From Gelidibacter sediminis (GTDB lineage Bacteria; Bacteroidota; Bacteroidia; Flavobacteriales; Flavobacteriaceae): DNA of 64,000 bases. How positions within the stretch are numbered: position 1 is the first letter of the stretch; the number at the start of each line of letters is the position of its first letter. A model generated the notes under the pieces. The model did no database searches. It saw nothing but the letters and a program-made list of their open reading frames with translations, and was not told where the DNA came from. The translations under genes and the position numbers were made by a program. The stretch is taken from positions 928,610-992,609 of the forward strand of contig NZ_SOBW01000008.1 in the NCBI RefSeq assembly GCF_004364975.1, given 5' to 3'. Below are positions 45,813-55,420 of the stretch, piece after piece.

Positions 45813-46439
45813 TTAAATGTTTTCAAAAGCTTTACCTATCAAGGTATCCCCCTTCACAATTTCGAAAGTAACCTTGTTAGCGGTGTTATCGTTAAGCACC
45901 CGCACCAATGTTTGTGCAACATCTGCCCTACTAATTTCGCCTTGTTGCGATAATTTAGGCTGTAGCTGGATATGATTTGTTGGTTTGTCATTGTTAAGAC
46001 TTCCTGGTCTAACAATCGCATAATTGAGGCCGCTGCTCTTTAAGTGTTCATCAGCATTTTGCTTTGCTTTTAAATAATCTTGTAGTTGTTCCGCTTTCTC
46101 TGGAGCATCTGCACCCATGGAGCTCAACATTACGAATTTTTTAATGTTGGCATGTTTTGAAGCATCAATCATGCGTTTGGCTCCTTCTTGATCTACACCT
46201 ATCACATTTTTACCGCCAGAACCGGCAGCAAAAATAACTTTATCTATATTTTCGAGTGTATGTGAGACATCCTTTTCTAAATCGCCCAAAACAGTTTGGA
46301 TTCCTTTCGTTTCGAAATCTTGCATTTGATCTATTGATCTTACCATGGCCACAGGCTTAAAATACTGTGATTCAGTTAATAATTGAACAATTTGTTTTCC
46401 AGTGGTGCCATTTGCACCTGCTACCAATACGTTTTCCAT
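45813..46439 (-). CDS. NAD(P)-binding atypical SDR (NmrA/YhfK-like)
   Basis: A 208-residue one-domain Rossmann protein with GANGTTGKQIV at residues 8-18, VIFAAGSGG, and FVMLSSMGAD. The short length and the pattern fit atypical SDRs related to YhfK and NmrA, which bind NAD(P) and often sense redox or reduce quinones/flavins. A catalytic Tyr-Lys pair is not clear. It is convergent with thrC and diverges from the small membrane protein gene. Confidence 0.88.
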   Translation of the reverse strand: MENVLVAGANGTTGKQIVQLLTESQYFKPVAMVRSIDQMQDFETKGIQTVLGDLEKDVSHTLENIDKVIFAAGSGGKNVIGVDQEGAKRMIDASKHANIKKFVMLSSMGADAPEKAEQLQDYLKAKQNADEHLKSSGLNYAIVRPGSLNNDKPTNHIQLQPKLSQQGEISRADVAQTLVRVLNDNTANKVTFEIVKGDTLIGKAFENI

Positions 46440-46582
46440 ACTATCAATTTAATAGAATTTATATCATGGCCAATTTTGGAACAGGGTTTAACTAAAGTTT
46501 ATAACTATAGCAATAAGATTGTTTGCCATATAAATCATCCTTTTAATCGTCTCTATTCATTTTTAAAACAGATAATTTTCGA

Positions 46583-46590
46583 TACTTTTG
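46583..46590 (+). promoter_or_regulatory. -7 box TACTTTTG before the small membrane protein ORF
   Basis: Exact TAnnTTTG match only 10 bp before the ATG, so the transcript would be nearly leaderless. Confidence 0.5.
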
Positions 46591-46600
46591 TGCTGCAACC

Positions 46601-46753
46601 ATGGAAGATTTTTTAGTAGGAATATTGAAGTTTTTCGGCAATACTGTCGAAAACATTATTTCAGGCCTAAGTTTAAAACAAGGACTTTTGTATGCATTCT
46701 TTATTATCGCCATTTGTTTCGCCATCGTTTACTATCTAACAATAAATAATTAA
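46601..46753 (+). CDS. 50-residue membrane protein of unknown function
   Basis: ATG at 46601 opens a 50-codon frame (MEDFLVGILKFFGN...). The C-terminal half is one long hydrophobic helix (LLYAFFIIAICFAIVYYL) after an amphipathic N-terminal stretch. A good -7 box sits just upstream and the gene ends 57 bp before gcvT. No family recognised. Its promoter and clean start argue that it is expressed, but homologues must decide. Confidence 0.5.
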   Translation: MEDFLVGILKFFGNTVENIISGLSLKQGLLYAFFIIAICFAIVYYLTINN

Positions 46754-46809
46754 ATAAACTTTCTGCAACTGAATTATAAACAGTGATTCGGAAATTAAAC
46801 AAACAATTT

Positions 46810-47892
46810 ATGAAAAACACAGCATTAACAGCCACTCACGAAGCTCTAGGAGCTAAATTAGTCCCTTATGCAGGATTTAACATGCCTGTTCAATATGAGG
46901 GTGTCAGTGTAGAACACGAAACCGTAAGGAAAGGGGTTGGTGTATTTGATGTATCACATATGGGTGAATTTTTAATTGAGGGACCTCATGCCTTAGAACT
47001 CATTCAGAAAGTGTGCAGTAATGATGCCTCGAAACTTACCATTGGGAAGGCGCAATACAGCTATTTACCAAATGAAACAGGTGGTATTGTTGATGATCTA
47101 ATTGTTTATAAAATTAAGGAGGAGACATATTTATTAGTGGTCAATGCTGGCAATATTGAAAAAGATTGGAACTGGATCAGTTCTAAAAATGATGTGGGCG
47201 CCACCATGAGAGACCTTTCTCCTGAGTATTCTTTATTGGCTATACAAGGTCCAAAAGCTGTGGAAGCCATGCAAAGCTTAACAAGCCATGATTTGTCTGA
47301 AATTAAATTCTACAATTTTGTGGTGGGCGATTTTGCAGGTATCGAGAATGTTATCATTTCTGCAACAGGTTACACTGGTAGTGGCGGATTTGAAATTTAC
47401 TGTAAGAATTCAGAAGTGAAACAGATTTGGGACAAAGTTTTTGAAGCAGGTGCTTCTTACGGCATCAAACCAATCGGGTTGGCTGCACGTGACACCTTGC
47501 GTTTAGAAATGGGCTACTGCTTATATGGCAATGATATTGATGAAAACACGTCTCCTATTGCTGCTGGTTTAGGTTGGGTAACAAAATTCACCAAAGAGTT
47601 TACCAATAGTGAAGCTTTAAAATCAGAAAAAGAGCACGGTCCAGAAAATAAATTGGTCGGTTTTGAGTTAGATGATCGAGGCATCCCACGTCATGGCTAC
47701 GATATTGTTGATGGCAATGGAAAAATTATTGGCGTAGTAACCTCTGGCACCATGTCGCCATCATTAAACAAAGGGATTGGCTTAGGATACGTACCAGCTA
47801 TTTTTGCCGAAGCAGGCAGTAAAATTAACATACAAATTCGTAAAAATGCCGTTCCAGCAACTGTTGTGAAAACGCCATTTTATAAAGCATAA
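46810..47892 (+). CDS. gcvT: Glycine cleavage system T protein (aminomethyltransferase)
   Basis: A 360-residue protein starting at ATG 46810 (an upstream GTG at 46783 would add nine residues of low plausibility). [16 protein letters not shown] and [11 protein letters not shown] near residue 45 are typical, with [18 protein letters not shown] and [17 protein letters not shown], the folate-site region. It transfers the methylene group from the H-protein to tetrahydrofolate. Here gcvP and gcvH are elsewhere. glsA follows after 3 bp, so they are probably co-transcribed. Confidence 0.97.
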   Translation: MKNTALTATHEALGAKLVPYAGFNMPVQYEGVSVEHETVRKGVGVFDVSHMGEFLIEGPHALELIQKVCSNDASKLTIGKAQYSYLPNETGGIVDDLIVYKIKEETYLLVVNAGNIEKDWNWISSKNDVGATMRDLSPEYSLLAIQGPKAVEAMQSLTSHDLSEIKFYNFVVGDFAGIENVIISATGYTGSGGFEIYCKNSEVKQIWDKVFEAGASYGIKPIGLAARDTLRLEMGYCLYGNDIDENTSPIAAGLGWVTKFTKEFTNSEALKSEKEHGPENKLVGFELDDRGIPRHGYDIVDGNGKIIGVVTSGTMSPSLNKGIGLGYVPAIFAEAGSKINIQIRKNAVPATVVKTPFYKA

Positions 47893-47895
47893 TAC

Positions 47896-48810
47896 ATGAT
47901 TGACTACCAAAATGTCATCAATACCATACATCAAGATTTAAAGGACGAGATCAATAGAGGCGTTGTTGCTTCTTATATTCCTGAATTGGCTGATGTAGAT
48001 GCAAAAAACTTTGGAATTCATCTGAGGCTCATTAATGGAGACACTTTTGCCACTGGCAATTGGGATACGAAAATGTCCATTCAGAGTATTTCAAAGGTTT
48101 TGACGCTCGCCATGGCATTACCGATGTATCCGGAAAATTTATGGCAACGTGTAGATGTGGAGCCTTCAGGAAACCCCTTTAACCATTTATCACTATTAGA
48201 ATTGGAAGATGGTATTCCTAGAAATCCGTTGATAAATGCAGGGGCACTAGTTATTGCTGACATTTTGGTATCACTTCTTGATAACCCTAAAGAAGATTTT
48301 TTAAAGTATGTACGCTCAGTGGTTGATGATCCTACCATCAATTTTAATGAAACTGTTGCTAATTCAGAACGTCTAACGGGGTATAATAATTACGCTGCTG
48401 CAAATTTATTAAAGGCATATGGCAATTTGAAAAATGATGTGGAGGATGTGTTAGATTTTTATTTCCATCAATGTGCGATAGAAATGAGCTGTGAGCAGCT
48501 CACCAAAGCATTTTTTATGTTTGCGAACCATGGTGCTTGCTGTCAACAGAACAAACGTATTTCTGAAAGTCAGGCCAAAAGGATCAATGCCATCATGCTC
48601 ACTTGCGGATTTTATGATGAAGCTGGAGAATTCGCCTTTGAGGTTGGCTTACCAGGTAAAAGTGGCGTTGGCGGTGGTATAGTAGCACTCCTACCCAATC
48701 ATTTTACAATTTCAGTATGGTCGCCTGGATTAAATGAGAAAGGCAATTCACTTTTAGGAATGAAAGCCTTAGAGCAGTTTACAACCATGACCAAATTGTC
48801 TATTTTTTAA
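47896..48810 (+). CDS. glsA: Glutaminase
   Basis: A 304-residue serine-type glutaminase that hydrolyses glutamine to glutamate. SIQSISKVLTLAMAL near residue 60 carries the SxxK catalytic pair; NPLINAGAL, NYAAANLL and GKSGVGGGIVALLP complete the beta-lactamase-like fold. Length agrees with YbaS/YneH-type enzymes. It overlaps no gene and lies 3 bp after gcvT. Confidence 0.96.
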   Translation: MIDYQNVINTIHQDLKDEINRGVVASYIPELADVDAKNFGIHLRLINGDTFATGNWDTKMSIQSISKVLTLAMALPMYPENLWQRVDVEPSGNPFNHLSLLELEDGIPRNPLINAGALVIADILVSLLDNPKEDFLKYVRSVVDDPTINFNETVANSERLTGYNNYAAANLLKAYGNLKNDVEDVLDFYFHQCAIEMSCEQLTKAFFMFANHGACCQQNKRISESQAKRINAIMLTCGFYDEAGEFAFEVGLPGKSGVGGGIVALLPNHFTISVWSPGLNEKGNSLLGMKALEQFTTMTKLSIF

Positions 48811-48828
48811 AGAAAGTGCCCCAAATTT

Positions 48829-49677
48829 ATGATGACACCAGACCACAAACATCGCATCCTGATCTTAGGAGCCAGTGGCTTTATTGGTAATGCTTTGTAT
48901 AAAGAACTGTGTTCTTATTTCAGCACCTTTGGCACTTATCATGTAACAAACCCCGCTTTTGAACTTAACAAACACTTTTTTCAATACCGTGTTGAGGAAG
49001 ATGATATTTTTGAGATTTTAGAAGCGGTTAAACCCTCAATCATCATCTCCTGTTTGCGCGGCGATTTTCATGCGCAAGTTATCGCCCATCGGCATATGGC
49101 GGAATATGTAGTAGCACATGATTGCAAGATTCTTTTCCTATCGTCGGCTAATGTTTTTGATGCCTATAGCAAATTCCCAAGCTATGAAGATGACAAGACA
49201 CTCAGTGGCAGTATTTATGGCCATTTCAAGATAAAAATTGAAAACATGTTGATGCGACTGCCAAAGAAAAAGGTGGTGATTGTCAGGCTCCCCATGATCT
49301 TTGGGACACAATCGCCTCGGGTTAAAGTACTCAAGCAGCATATTGCCGATAAAACAGCCATTGAGGTATTTCCTAATTTGATTATGAATGTGACCACCGA
49401 TTTTAAGCTGACCCAACAAATTCATTATATCATCAATAGAAATAAACACGGCATATTTCATCTTGGAAGTTCAGATTTAGTCCATCATGACGATTTTATA
49501 ATGGAAATGGTGACTTTAATCACCTCTGAAAACGTACATTTTAAGCAGGTATATACTACAAACGAAGATCGTTATTTGGCTGTTATACCTAAATTGAACC
49601 CTTTACCAAAGCATCTTCAAATATGTAGTACAGAACTGTTGGAAGAATTGAACAATTACATGAATTATAATCCGTAG
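48829..49677 (+). CDS. NAD-dependent epimerase/reductase-like sugar-nucleotide protein
   Basis: A 282-residue extended SDR. LGASGFIGNALYKEL at the N-terminus binds the dinucleotide, FLSSANVFDAYSKFPSYED and SIYGHFKIKIENML give the YxxxK pair near residue 130, and the C-terminal half resembles RmlD-type dTDP-4-dehydrorhamnose reductases. Substrate is unknown. It follows glsA by 18 bp and so may belong to the same transcript. Confidence 0.85.
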   Translation: MMTPDHKHRILILGASGFIGNALYKELCSYFSTFGTYHVTNPAFELNKHFFQYRVEEDDIFEILEAVKPSIIISCLRGDFHAQVIAHRHMAEYVVAHDCKILFLSSANVFDAYSKFPSYEDDKTLSGSIYGHFKIKIENMLMRLPKKKVVIVRLPMIFGTQSPRVKVLKQHIADKTAIEVFPNLIMNVTTDFKLTQQIHYIINRNKHGIFHLGSSDLVHHDDFIMEMVTLITSENVHFKQVYTTNEDRYLAVIPKLNPLPKHLQICSTELLEELNNYMNYNP

Positions 49678-49732
49678 TCTTAGAGTTTGTCAATTATAAT
49701 TTATAATTTTAAGAAACTAAAAAATCTAAAAT

Positions 49733-50023
49733 ATGTCTCCACTATCTGAAGAAACCATTGAAAAAAAATTATTACATTTTCCTGATTGGGAATATTATGA
49801 CAACGCACTTCATGCAGAATTTGAATTTGATAATTTTAAGGATTGCTTTAGTGCCATGAGTAGAATAGCCTTTGAGTGTGAAGCACAAAACCACCATCCA
49901 GATTGGAAGAATGTTTATAACATGCTTACCATTTCCTTAACCACACACAGTGCGAAAGGCGTGACAGAAAAAGACTTTAAATTAGCTGAAGCGATTGAAG
50001 CCATTGTGGAAGTACAAGATTAA
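49733..50023 (+). CDS. phhB: Pterin-4a-carbinolamine dehydratase
   Basis: A 96-residue PCD/DCoH protein with NHHPDWKNVYN near residue 55 (conserved catalytic His residues), and LTTHSAKGVTEKDFKLAEAIE. It dehydrates 4a-hydroxytetrahydrobiopterin and would support aromatic amino acid hydroxylases; none is next to it. It may be cotranscribed with the three genes before it. Confidence 0.93.
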   Translation: MSPLSEETIEKKLLHFPDWEYYDNALHAEFEFDNFKDCFSAMSRIAFECEAQNHHPDWKNVYNMLTISLTTHSAKGVTEKDFKLAEAIEAIVEVQD

Positions 50024-50474
50024 AAATAGATGGTATTAGACTGAAATAGGATCCCTTCGCTTAGAGAACAAAGATTGATCATAACTGAAAAATGAGCAAT
50101 CATTATCATAAAATAAAAGTTATCCTGTCTGTCTAAAGCTTATTGACTTCAACAAACATGGTTTTAGTTTTAAGATCTTATGTTAAACTGTAAAGTATAA
50201 GGTTTATAACAAATAGTAATCAATTTTAAAATAACAGCCTTTCTTAAGGCTGTTTTTGATTAATGTATTGTCGATCTCCAATAACTTATCGTAGATGCTA
50301 AAATTAATATGCTTTAAAGATAATTTTGAGCCTACATATACCAACTCATAACTCTATTTTTTTAAATTTGTTAAGAATTTGAGATCATTCGGCTGATTGC
50401 TAAATTGTAACAATAGATGTTTATGAAATGCGTCTCAAACTCATATTTTTAAACTTTTAAACTAAAAACTTAAA
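50024..50474. other. 451-bp intergenic region with a terminator and a possible promoter
   Basis: No gene is seen. AACAGCCT/AGGCTGTT (50233-50254) with a T tail is a terminator for the upstream genes. TAAATTTG at 50363-50370 fits the -7 box and could serve yebC, about 105 bp downstream. Otherwise only AT-rich sequence. Confidence 0.6.
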
Positions 50475-51197
50475 ATGGGAAGAGCTTTTGAATTTCGTAA
50501 GGCACGTAAAATGAAACGCTGGTCAGCCATGAGCAAGGCCTTTACGCGTATTGGCAAAGATATTGTAATGGCCGTAAAAGATGGCGGTCCTGATCCTGAT
50601 ACCAATGCACGGTTGAGAGCTGTTATTCAAAATGCCAAGGCCGTAAATATGCCTAAGGACAATGTGGAACGCGCTATTAAACGTGCTTCTGACAAAAATT
50701 TAGGCGATTTTAAAGAGGTCTTATTTGAAGGATATGCACCCCACGGTATTGCCATTTTAGTAGAAACCGCTACAGATAATAATACAAGGACCGTGGCTAA
50801 CGTACGCAGTTATTTTAATAAATGTGATGGTAGCTTGGGTACATCTGGCTCTGTGGTTTTTATGTTTGACCATACTTGTAATTTCAGAATTAATGCTGAA
50901 GGTCTAGATCCAGAGGAATTGGAATTGGAGTTTATAGATTTTGGAGCTGAAGAAGTCTTTATGGACGATGACGGAATTTTAATTTATGCGCCTTTTGAAA
51001 GTTATGGGGCCATTCAGTCTGAATTGGAAAATAGAAAGATAGAAATTTTATCCTCAGGATTTGAGCGCATCCCTCAAGTTACTAAAAAACTCACGCCAGA
51101 TGAAGCTGAAGATGTAGAAAAGTTATTGGAAAAATTAGAGGAAGATGATGACGTACAAAACGTGTACCATACTATGGAAGAAACTTCTGAAGAATAA
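50475..51197 (+). CDS. yebC: YebC/PmpR-family (TACO1-like) protein
   Basis: A 240-residue protein beginning GRAFEFRKARKMKRW, with the family's NIPKD-like segment VNMPKDNVERAIKRAS and GPHGI-like YAPHGIAILVE, then TDNNTRTVANVR. YebC proteins were long annotated as transcription regulators. They are now linked to ribosome function and relief of stalling at proline tracts in some bacteria. The role here is unknown, but family assignment is firm. Confidence 0.96.
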   Translation: MGRAFEFRKARKMKRWSAMSKAFTRIGKDIVMAVKDGGPDPDTNARLRAVIQNAKAVNMPKDNVERAIKRASDKNLGDFKEVLFEGYAPHGIAILVETATDNNTRTVANVRSYFNKCDGSLGTSGSVVFMFDHTCNFRINAEGLDPEELELEFIDFGAEEVFMDDDGILIYAPFESYGAIQSELENRKIEILSSGFERIPQVTKKLTPDEAEDVEKLLEKLEEDDDVQNVYHTMEETSEE

Positions 51198-51223
51198 GCA
51201 TTATTAAGAACTCAATAAGTATA

Positions 51224-51251
51224 AAAAGCCAACAATCTCTTGTTGGCTTTT
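51224..51251 (+). terminator. Terminator of yebC
   Basis: AAAAGCCAACA/TGTTGGCTTTT perfect stem with ATCTCT loop and T-rich tail. Confidence 0.88.
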
Positions 51252-51599
51252 CTCTTTTTCATAGCAATGATTTCCGAATCACAAAAAATTCAATTCTAAG
51301 TGTTATCACTCGTAACTCATTACAAAAACGGCACTCTGTCAGTAAATTTGGAGTATGGTGGTAAAATAGGACTCATCATCATAAATTAGCAACCTTTTAA
51401 TAAAATAACTCGTTCAAATACCCATACAGGCACCACTAAAAAAAGCTATCATTTACACAGACAGCTTTTTTTATGTTTTAGAATGATTGATGTTTCTTTT
51501 TAGGGACATGAAATGTTTACTTTATGTTTCATCATCAATTCACTCAAACAGTTTCAAATTTTATGCCAAAATTAGATTAGAATGTTAAAAAAGTCATAA
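51252..51599. other. Gene-free region with one further hairpin
   Basis: Only AAAAAGCTATC/GACAGCTTTTTT at about 51438-51472, one mismatch, with T7 downstream, stands out. It could end a short unannotated transcript or be a second catch for yebC. No coding frame is convincing. Confidence 0.5.
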
Positions 51600-52148
51600 T
51601 CATGAGTAGGCATGAACTTTGCCTTTTACGCCATGAAAAAACCTGCGCATATATTTAAAATCAGCCTCTATATCATCTGTAGGGTAAAAAGGTTCTGAAA
51701 TTTTATTTTGTTTATTTTCAAAATCAAAAGTGAACATGATAATAGGCACATTTGCTTTTTTAGCAATGTAATAGAATCCTGTTTTCCAATCCTCCACTCG
51801 CTTTCTAGTGCCTTCTGGCGATAATGCCAACCTAAACTCGTCCCGATTGTGGAAGAGCTTTGCTATAGCTTCCACCTTGTTTTGGCCTGGACGTCTATCT
51901 AAAGGTGCGCCTCCAATAGCTTTAAAATAGTAACTAAATGGCCATTTAAAAAGCTCCTTTTTCGCTACAAAATTGGCTTTAATACCAATGACCTGTCGCA
52001 TTAAAAGGGCAATATAAAAATCTTCCCAACTGGTGTGTGGAGCGGCAATAATAACTGCTTTTTTTATGGTGTCTTTTGACATCGTAACGTTACCGACTAC
52101 TTTCCATCCCAACACTTTTGAATACATAAATTTAGATAACCATTTCAT
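51600..52148 (-). CDS. PlsC-like acyltransferase
   Basis: A 182-residue protein with the glycerophosphate-acyltransferase-type motif APHTSWEDF near residue 36 (H-x4-D) and SPEGTRKR (motif III) near residue 115. It is short compared with PlsC and lacks a clear membrane helix, like the small 1-acyl-glycerophosphate acyltransferase-like subfamily found in Bacteroidota. It overlaps nearly the KdnB-like stop (1-bp gap) and so belongs to the KDO-type operon. It may acylate a lipid or sugar acceptor there. Substrate is unknown. Confidence 0.88.
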   Translation of the reverse strand: MKWLSKFMYSKVLGWKVVGNVTMSKDTIKKAVIIAAPHTSWEDFYIALLMRQVIGIKANFVAKKELFKWPFSYYFKAIGGAPLDRRPGQNKVEAIAKLFHNRDEFRLALSPEGTRKRVEDWKTGFYYIAKKANVPIIMFTFDFENKQNKISEPFYPTDDIEADFKYMRRFFHGVKGKVHAYS

Positions 52149-52149
52149 A

Positions 52150-53232
52150 TTACATCTTTTCGTATAAGGTTCTCAATTTTTCTCTGGTGATGGTTTGTTT
52201 CCAATTTTTACCTAGGGCATTTTCCCATAGTGGTTCCAATCCTAAAGCCACATTAATCATGGTGTCAAATTCGTCATCGGCTAGTTGAGCGCAAATCCCT
52301 TGTGGAAGTTTGATATTATGGATCGTTTTCATGTGTTTAAATAAAGCAACGTCCTCTGGATAAAATTCTTCTAGATGATCAAAAACTATGCAATTCCCGA
52401 TACCGTGTTTCGTTCCTAAAAGATAGCCCAATCCGTAACTCAGCGCATGGGCCACACCTACTTGAGAATAGGCAATACTCATGCCGCCATGCCAAGATGC
52501 CATCATCAATTTGTCTTGTAACGCTTCTTTTGAGCCATTGGCTTCAACAAAAATTTCTTTGCACAAATCATAGGCTTTTTCACCATAACTCTGACTAAAT
52601 GCATTGAGATACGTGCCTTTTAAAGATTCCACACAATGGATAAAGCAATCCATCCCGGTATAAAACCACTGATCTGTTGGAACGTCTTTAGTCAACTCCG
52701 GGTCTAGGATGACCTGATCAAACGGCGTATAATCTGAATTGATGCCCAATTTTCGCTTTGGCCCTGTCAACACTGTAGTACGCGACACCTCTGATCCTGT
52801 TCCAGAAATTGTTGGGATACCCACATGATAAATGGCGGGCGATTTGACCAAATCCCAACCTTGATAATCTTTAGATTCGCCTTTATTGGTAAGCATTATA
52901 GATACGGCTTTTGCCAAATCTAAAAGGGTGCCACCACCAATACCAATAATGCCCGATGGACGGTCTTTATAGGTTAAAATGATATCTTCTACCAACGCAT
53001 CCACTTGAGATGTCGTGGGTTCTTTATCTGCTGAAATAAAAAGCAATTGATCTTCATAAGCCAAAGAAATTCTTGACGTTAACCAAGCATTGCCTTTAAA
53101 AACATCATCAACAAGATAAATAAATGGTGCCTTAACATTCAGTCGTTTTGGTTCTAAAATATCACTTAACTGATTAAAACTGCCACGTCCAAATACAACT
53201 CTGGACACCATTGGATAATTTTTATAAATCAT
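52150..53232 (-). CDS. Iron-containing alcohol dehydrogenase, KdnB-like
   Basis: A 360-residue group III alcohol dehydrogenase. GIGGGTLLDLAKA near residue 97 is the cofactor/phosphate segment, TISGTGSEVS is conserved, and metal ligands fall in DCFIHCVES, GVAHALSYGLG and KHGIGN. Its partnership with kdsB suggests KdnB, which oxidises C8 of KDO before transamination to 8-amino-KDO in Shewanella. No transaminase (KdnA) gene is in the operon, so this is a hypothesis, and a generic alcohol dehydrogenase remains possible. Confidence 0.82.
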   Translation of the reverse strand: MIYKNYPMVSRVVFGRGSFNQLSDILEPKRLNVKAPFIYLVDDVFKGNAWLTSRISLAYEDQLLFISADKEPTTSQVDALVEDIILTYKDRPSGIIGIGGGTLLDLAKAVSIMLTNKGESKDYQGWDLVKSPAIYHVGIPTISGTGSEVSRTTVLTGPKRKLGINSDYTPFDQVILDPELTKDVPTDQWFYTGMDCFIHCVESLKGTYLNAFSQSYGEKAYDLCKEIFVEANGSKEALQDKLMMASWHGGMSIAYSQVGVAHALSYGLGYLLGTKHGIGNCIVFDHLEEFYPEDVALFKHMKTIHNIKLPQGICAQLADDEFDTMINVALGLEPLWENALGKNWKQTITREKLRTLYEKM

Positions 53233-53244
53233 TTTGATAGGGTC

Positions 53245-53970
53245 TTAAACTTTAGATTTGGGTGTTTTCTTTAGCAAAGGAAGAACTTCCATGACACTGG
53301 ATAAGGTTTTATAATTCTTATATTCTTTTTCACTTGTTTTAACTTGCTCATGAATCCACGTGGTATGAAATGGCACATGGATAGCGTGAGCCTTGATATT
53401 TACCAATGGTAAAATATCAGATTTTAAGGAATTGCCAATCATCAAAAATTCTGAGGGTTTGATATCCAAATGATTCAGTAATTTAGAATAGTTGGCTTCT
53501 TTTTTGTCGCTCACCACCTCAATATGATGAAAATAATCCATTAGACCAGATTTCTCCAATTTGCGTTCCTGATCTAATAAATCGCCTTTGGTCACCACTA
53601 TTAAGCGATAATCATCTGCTAAGGTGGTCAACACTTTTTCAACACCTTCAAGCAATTCAACAGGTTTATTAAGCATGTCCTTACCTACATTAAGAATGGC
53701 TTCTATTGTCGTATTGCTTATGGTATTATTAGACAGTTCTATAGCAATTTCAACCATAGACAAGATAAAACCTTTGATGCCGTAACCGTATAACGGTAAA
53801 TTTTCGATTTGTCGTTTAAACAATTCCTGATCAATTTTATTGGCGGTTTCATATGGCGCCAACAGTTTTGCGAACTCAAGTTCTGCATCCCTAAAATAGG
53901 TTTCATTAACCCACAAGGTGTCATCAGCATCAAAACCAATCACTTTTATGTTCGAATAATCTATTTCCAT
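53245..53970 (-). CDS. HAD-family hydrolase
   Basis: A 241-residue haloacid-dehalogenase phosphatase. [12 protein letters not shown] (DxDxT motif I, residues 12-23) and IVVTKGD (motif II) are followed by a Lys near residue 152 (motif III) and [11 protein letters not shown] (motif IV). It overlaps kdsB by 10 bp and precedes KdnB-like by 12 bp. Its place in the operon suggests a sugar-phosphate substrate, but it is not the usual KdsC (about 170 residues, capless), so its substrate is open. Confidence 0.9.
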   Translation of the reverse strand: MEIDYSNIKVIGFDADDTLWVNETYFRDAELEFAKLLAPYETANKIDQELFKRQIENLPLYGYGIKGFILSMVEIAIELSNNTISNTTIEAILNVGKDMLNKPVELLEGVEKVLTTLADDYRLIVVTKGDLLDQERKLEKSGLMDYFHHIEVVSDKKEANYSKLLNHLDIKPSEFLMIGNSLKSDILPLVNIKAHAIHVPFHTTWIHEQVKTSEKEYKNYKTLSSVMEVLPLLKKTPKSKV

Positions 53971-54689
53971 AAACGTTTTGCGCGTTCTAAGTCCTCGGGT
54001 GTATCAATTTCCACTCCCTCCACATGGGTTTCGACCATTTTTATGCGTTTACCATACTCCAAATACCGGATGCATTCTATCTTTTCAGTCGCTTCAATAA
54101 ACTGCATCGGCAAGTTATAAAAGTCTAGTAAGGCTTGTTTTCTAAAGGCATAAATCCCTTTGTGCTTAAAATAACGAGCACCCGCTTCTTTATCTCTTGG
54201 ATACGGAATTGGACTTCTTGAAAAATAGAGGGCAAAATTATTTTGATCTACAATAACCTTTACGGTATTGGGGTTACTAATATCTTCCCAATCGTGGATT
54301 TCTACCATCAGCGATGCCAAATCTATTTGTTTGTTATGGTCATCTTTAAAAGCATTGAGCACCTTTTCTAAACTTTCACGTTCAGTAAACGGTTCATCTC
54401 CTTGTACATTTACTACAATATCCACATCTAAATCCTCAACTGCTTCTGCAATCCTATCACTACCAGATTCATGCTCTTTTTTGCTCATAATGGCTTTACC
54501 TCCATTATTGACTATTTCGTCATAAATGATGTTACTATCCGTCACCACATAGACGTCATCAAACAAATTGGTGGCCACGGTAGCCTCATAGGTTCTAAGG
54601 ATAACGGTTTTACCCGCTAAATCCTGCATCAGCTTTGCTGGAAATCGTGATGCGCTGTAGCGCGCCGGAATCATTGAAATTATCTTCAT
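53961..54689 (-). CDS. kdsB: 3-deoxy-manno-octulosonate cytidylyltransferase
   Basis: A 242-residue nucleotidyltransferase activating KDO, or the 8-amino derivative, with CTP for lipopolysaccharide. [33 protein letters not shown] and VNVQGDEPF are diagnostic, and [14 protein letters not shown] closes the protein. It is the first gene of an operon with HAD, KdnB-like and acyltransferase genes; in Shewanella the kdsB next to kdnB prefers 8-amino-KDO. Confidence 0.96.
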   Translation of the reverse strand: MKIISMIPARYSASRFPAKLMQDLAGKTVILRTYEATVATNLFDDVYVVTDSNIIYDEIVNNGGKAIMSKKEHESGSDRIAEAVEDLDVDIVVNVQGDEPFTERESLEKVLNAFKDDHNKQIDLASLMVEIHDWEDISNPNTVKVIVDQNNFALYFSRSPIPYPRDKEAGARYFKHKGIYAFRKQALLDFYNLPMQFIEATEKIECIRYLEYGKRIKMVETHVEGVEIDTPEDLERAKRLWK

Positions 54690-54734
54690 AGTTGACCGTT
54701 AATTCAAATCAAAAGTAAAACTTTTTAAGCTATT

Positions 54735-55298
54735 TCAAGGTTTGGAAGGTTTAATCTTTTTATAAAGTTTAAAAATGACAAACACTACAAAAATCACTAA
54801 TACAAAGGCGATAATAGGCAGGAAAATTGAAAAAACAGACATCACTATAGATGTCCCCGTTTCAATAGTTGACACCAGCGGATTTCCTAAACCTGCGGTA
54901 GATACTGAAGACGTCATACGAGATGCTCCGCCTGCGCTTTTAATCGTAGCAGCGGTTCCACCTCCCGCAATGATGGCAAGGGCCCAAGTAATTATCGGGC
55001 TTAAGTCGGCCACTGTAGACACCATGACGGCTGTACCTGCAATTGCGGCCAATGGAATAGCTATGGTATCCAATAAATTATCAACAAAGGGAATATAGTA
55101 TGCTAAAATTTCAATTAAGGTAGCTACGCCCAACGTTATCACTGCAGTGAGGCTACCAATCCACACCCAAGCATCATTCAGTTCCCATACATTGAAATAT
55201 GAAGCCAAACTAAGTGCAAATAAAGGCAGGAAAACTCTGAAACCTACAGATGCCGCTAATCCGATACCGAGAAAAATACTAATTATCGTTTCAGTCAT
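54735..55298 (-). CDS. DUF4126 membrane protein
   Basis: A 187-residue integral membrane protein with about four hydrophobic segments, an N-terminal GIGLAASVGFRVFLPLFALSL and a Gly-rich GGTAATIKSAGG motif near residue 117 that is typical of the DUF4126 family. Function is unknown in the family. It sits 45 bp upstream of kdsB on the same strand, and may be cotranscribed with it. Confidence 0.88.
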   Translation of the reverse strand: MTETIISIFLGIGLAASVGFRVFLPLFALSLASYFNVWELNDAWVWIGSLTAVITLGVATLIEILAYYIPFVDNLLDTIAIPLAAIAGTAVMVSTVADLSPIITWALAIIAGGGTAATIKSAGGASRMTSSVSTAGLGNPLVSTIETGTSIVMSVFSIFLPIIAFVLVIFVVFVIFKLYKKIKPSKP

Positions 55299-55420
55299 TT
55301 ATATAGAGATAGCCTACGGGGGACGCATTAATATAACCAATAATTTTTAAAGTTATTAAATTCTTGCATATGTTGACTTAAATTTAATTTGTCTTCTATA
55401 ATCCCCATTGTGTTATTAAG

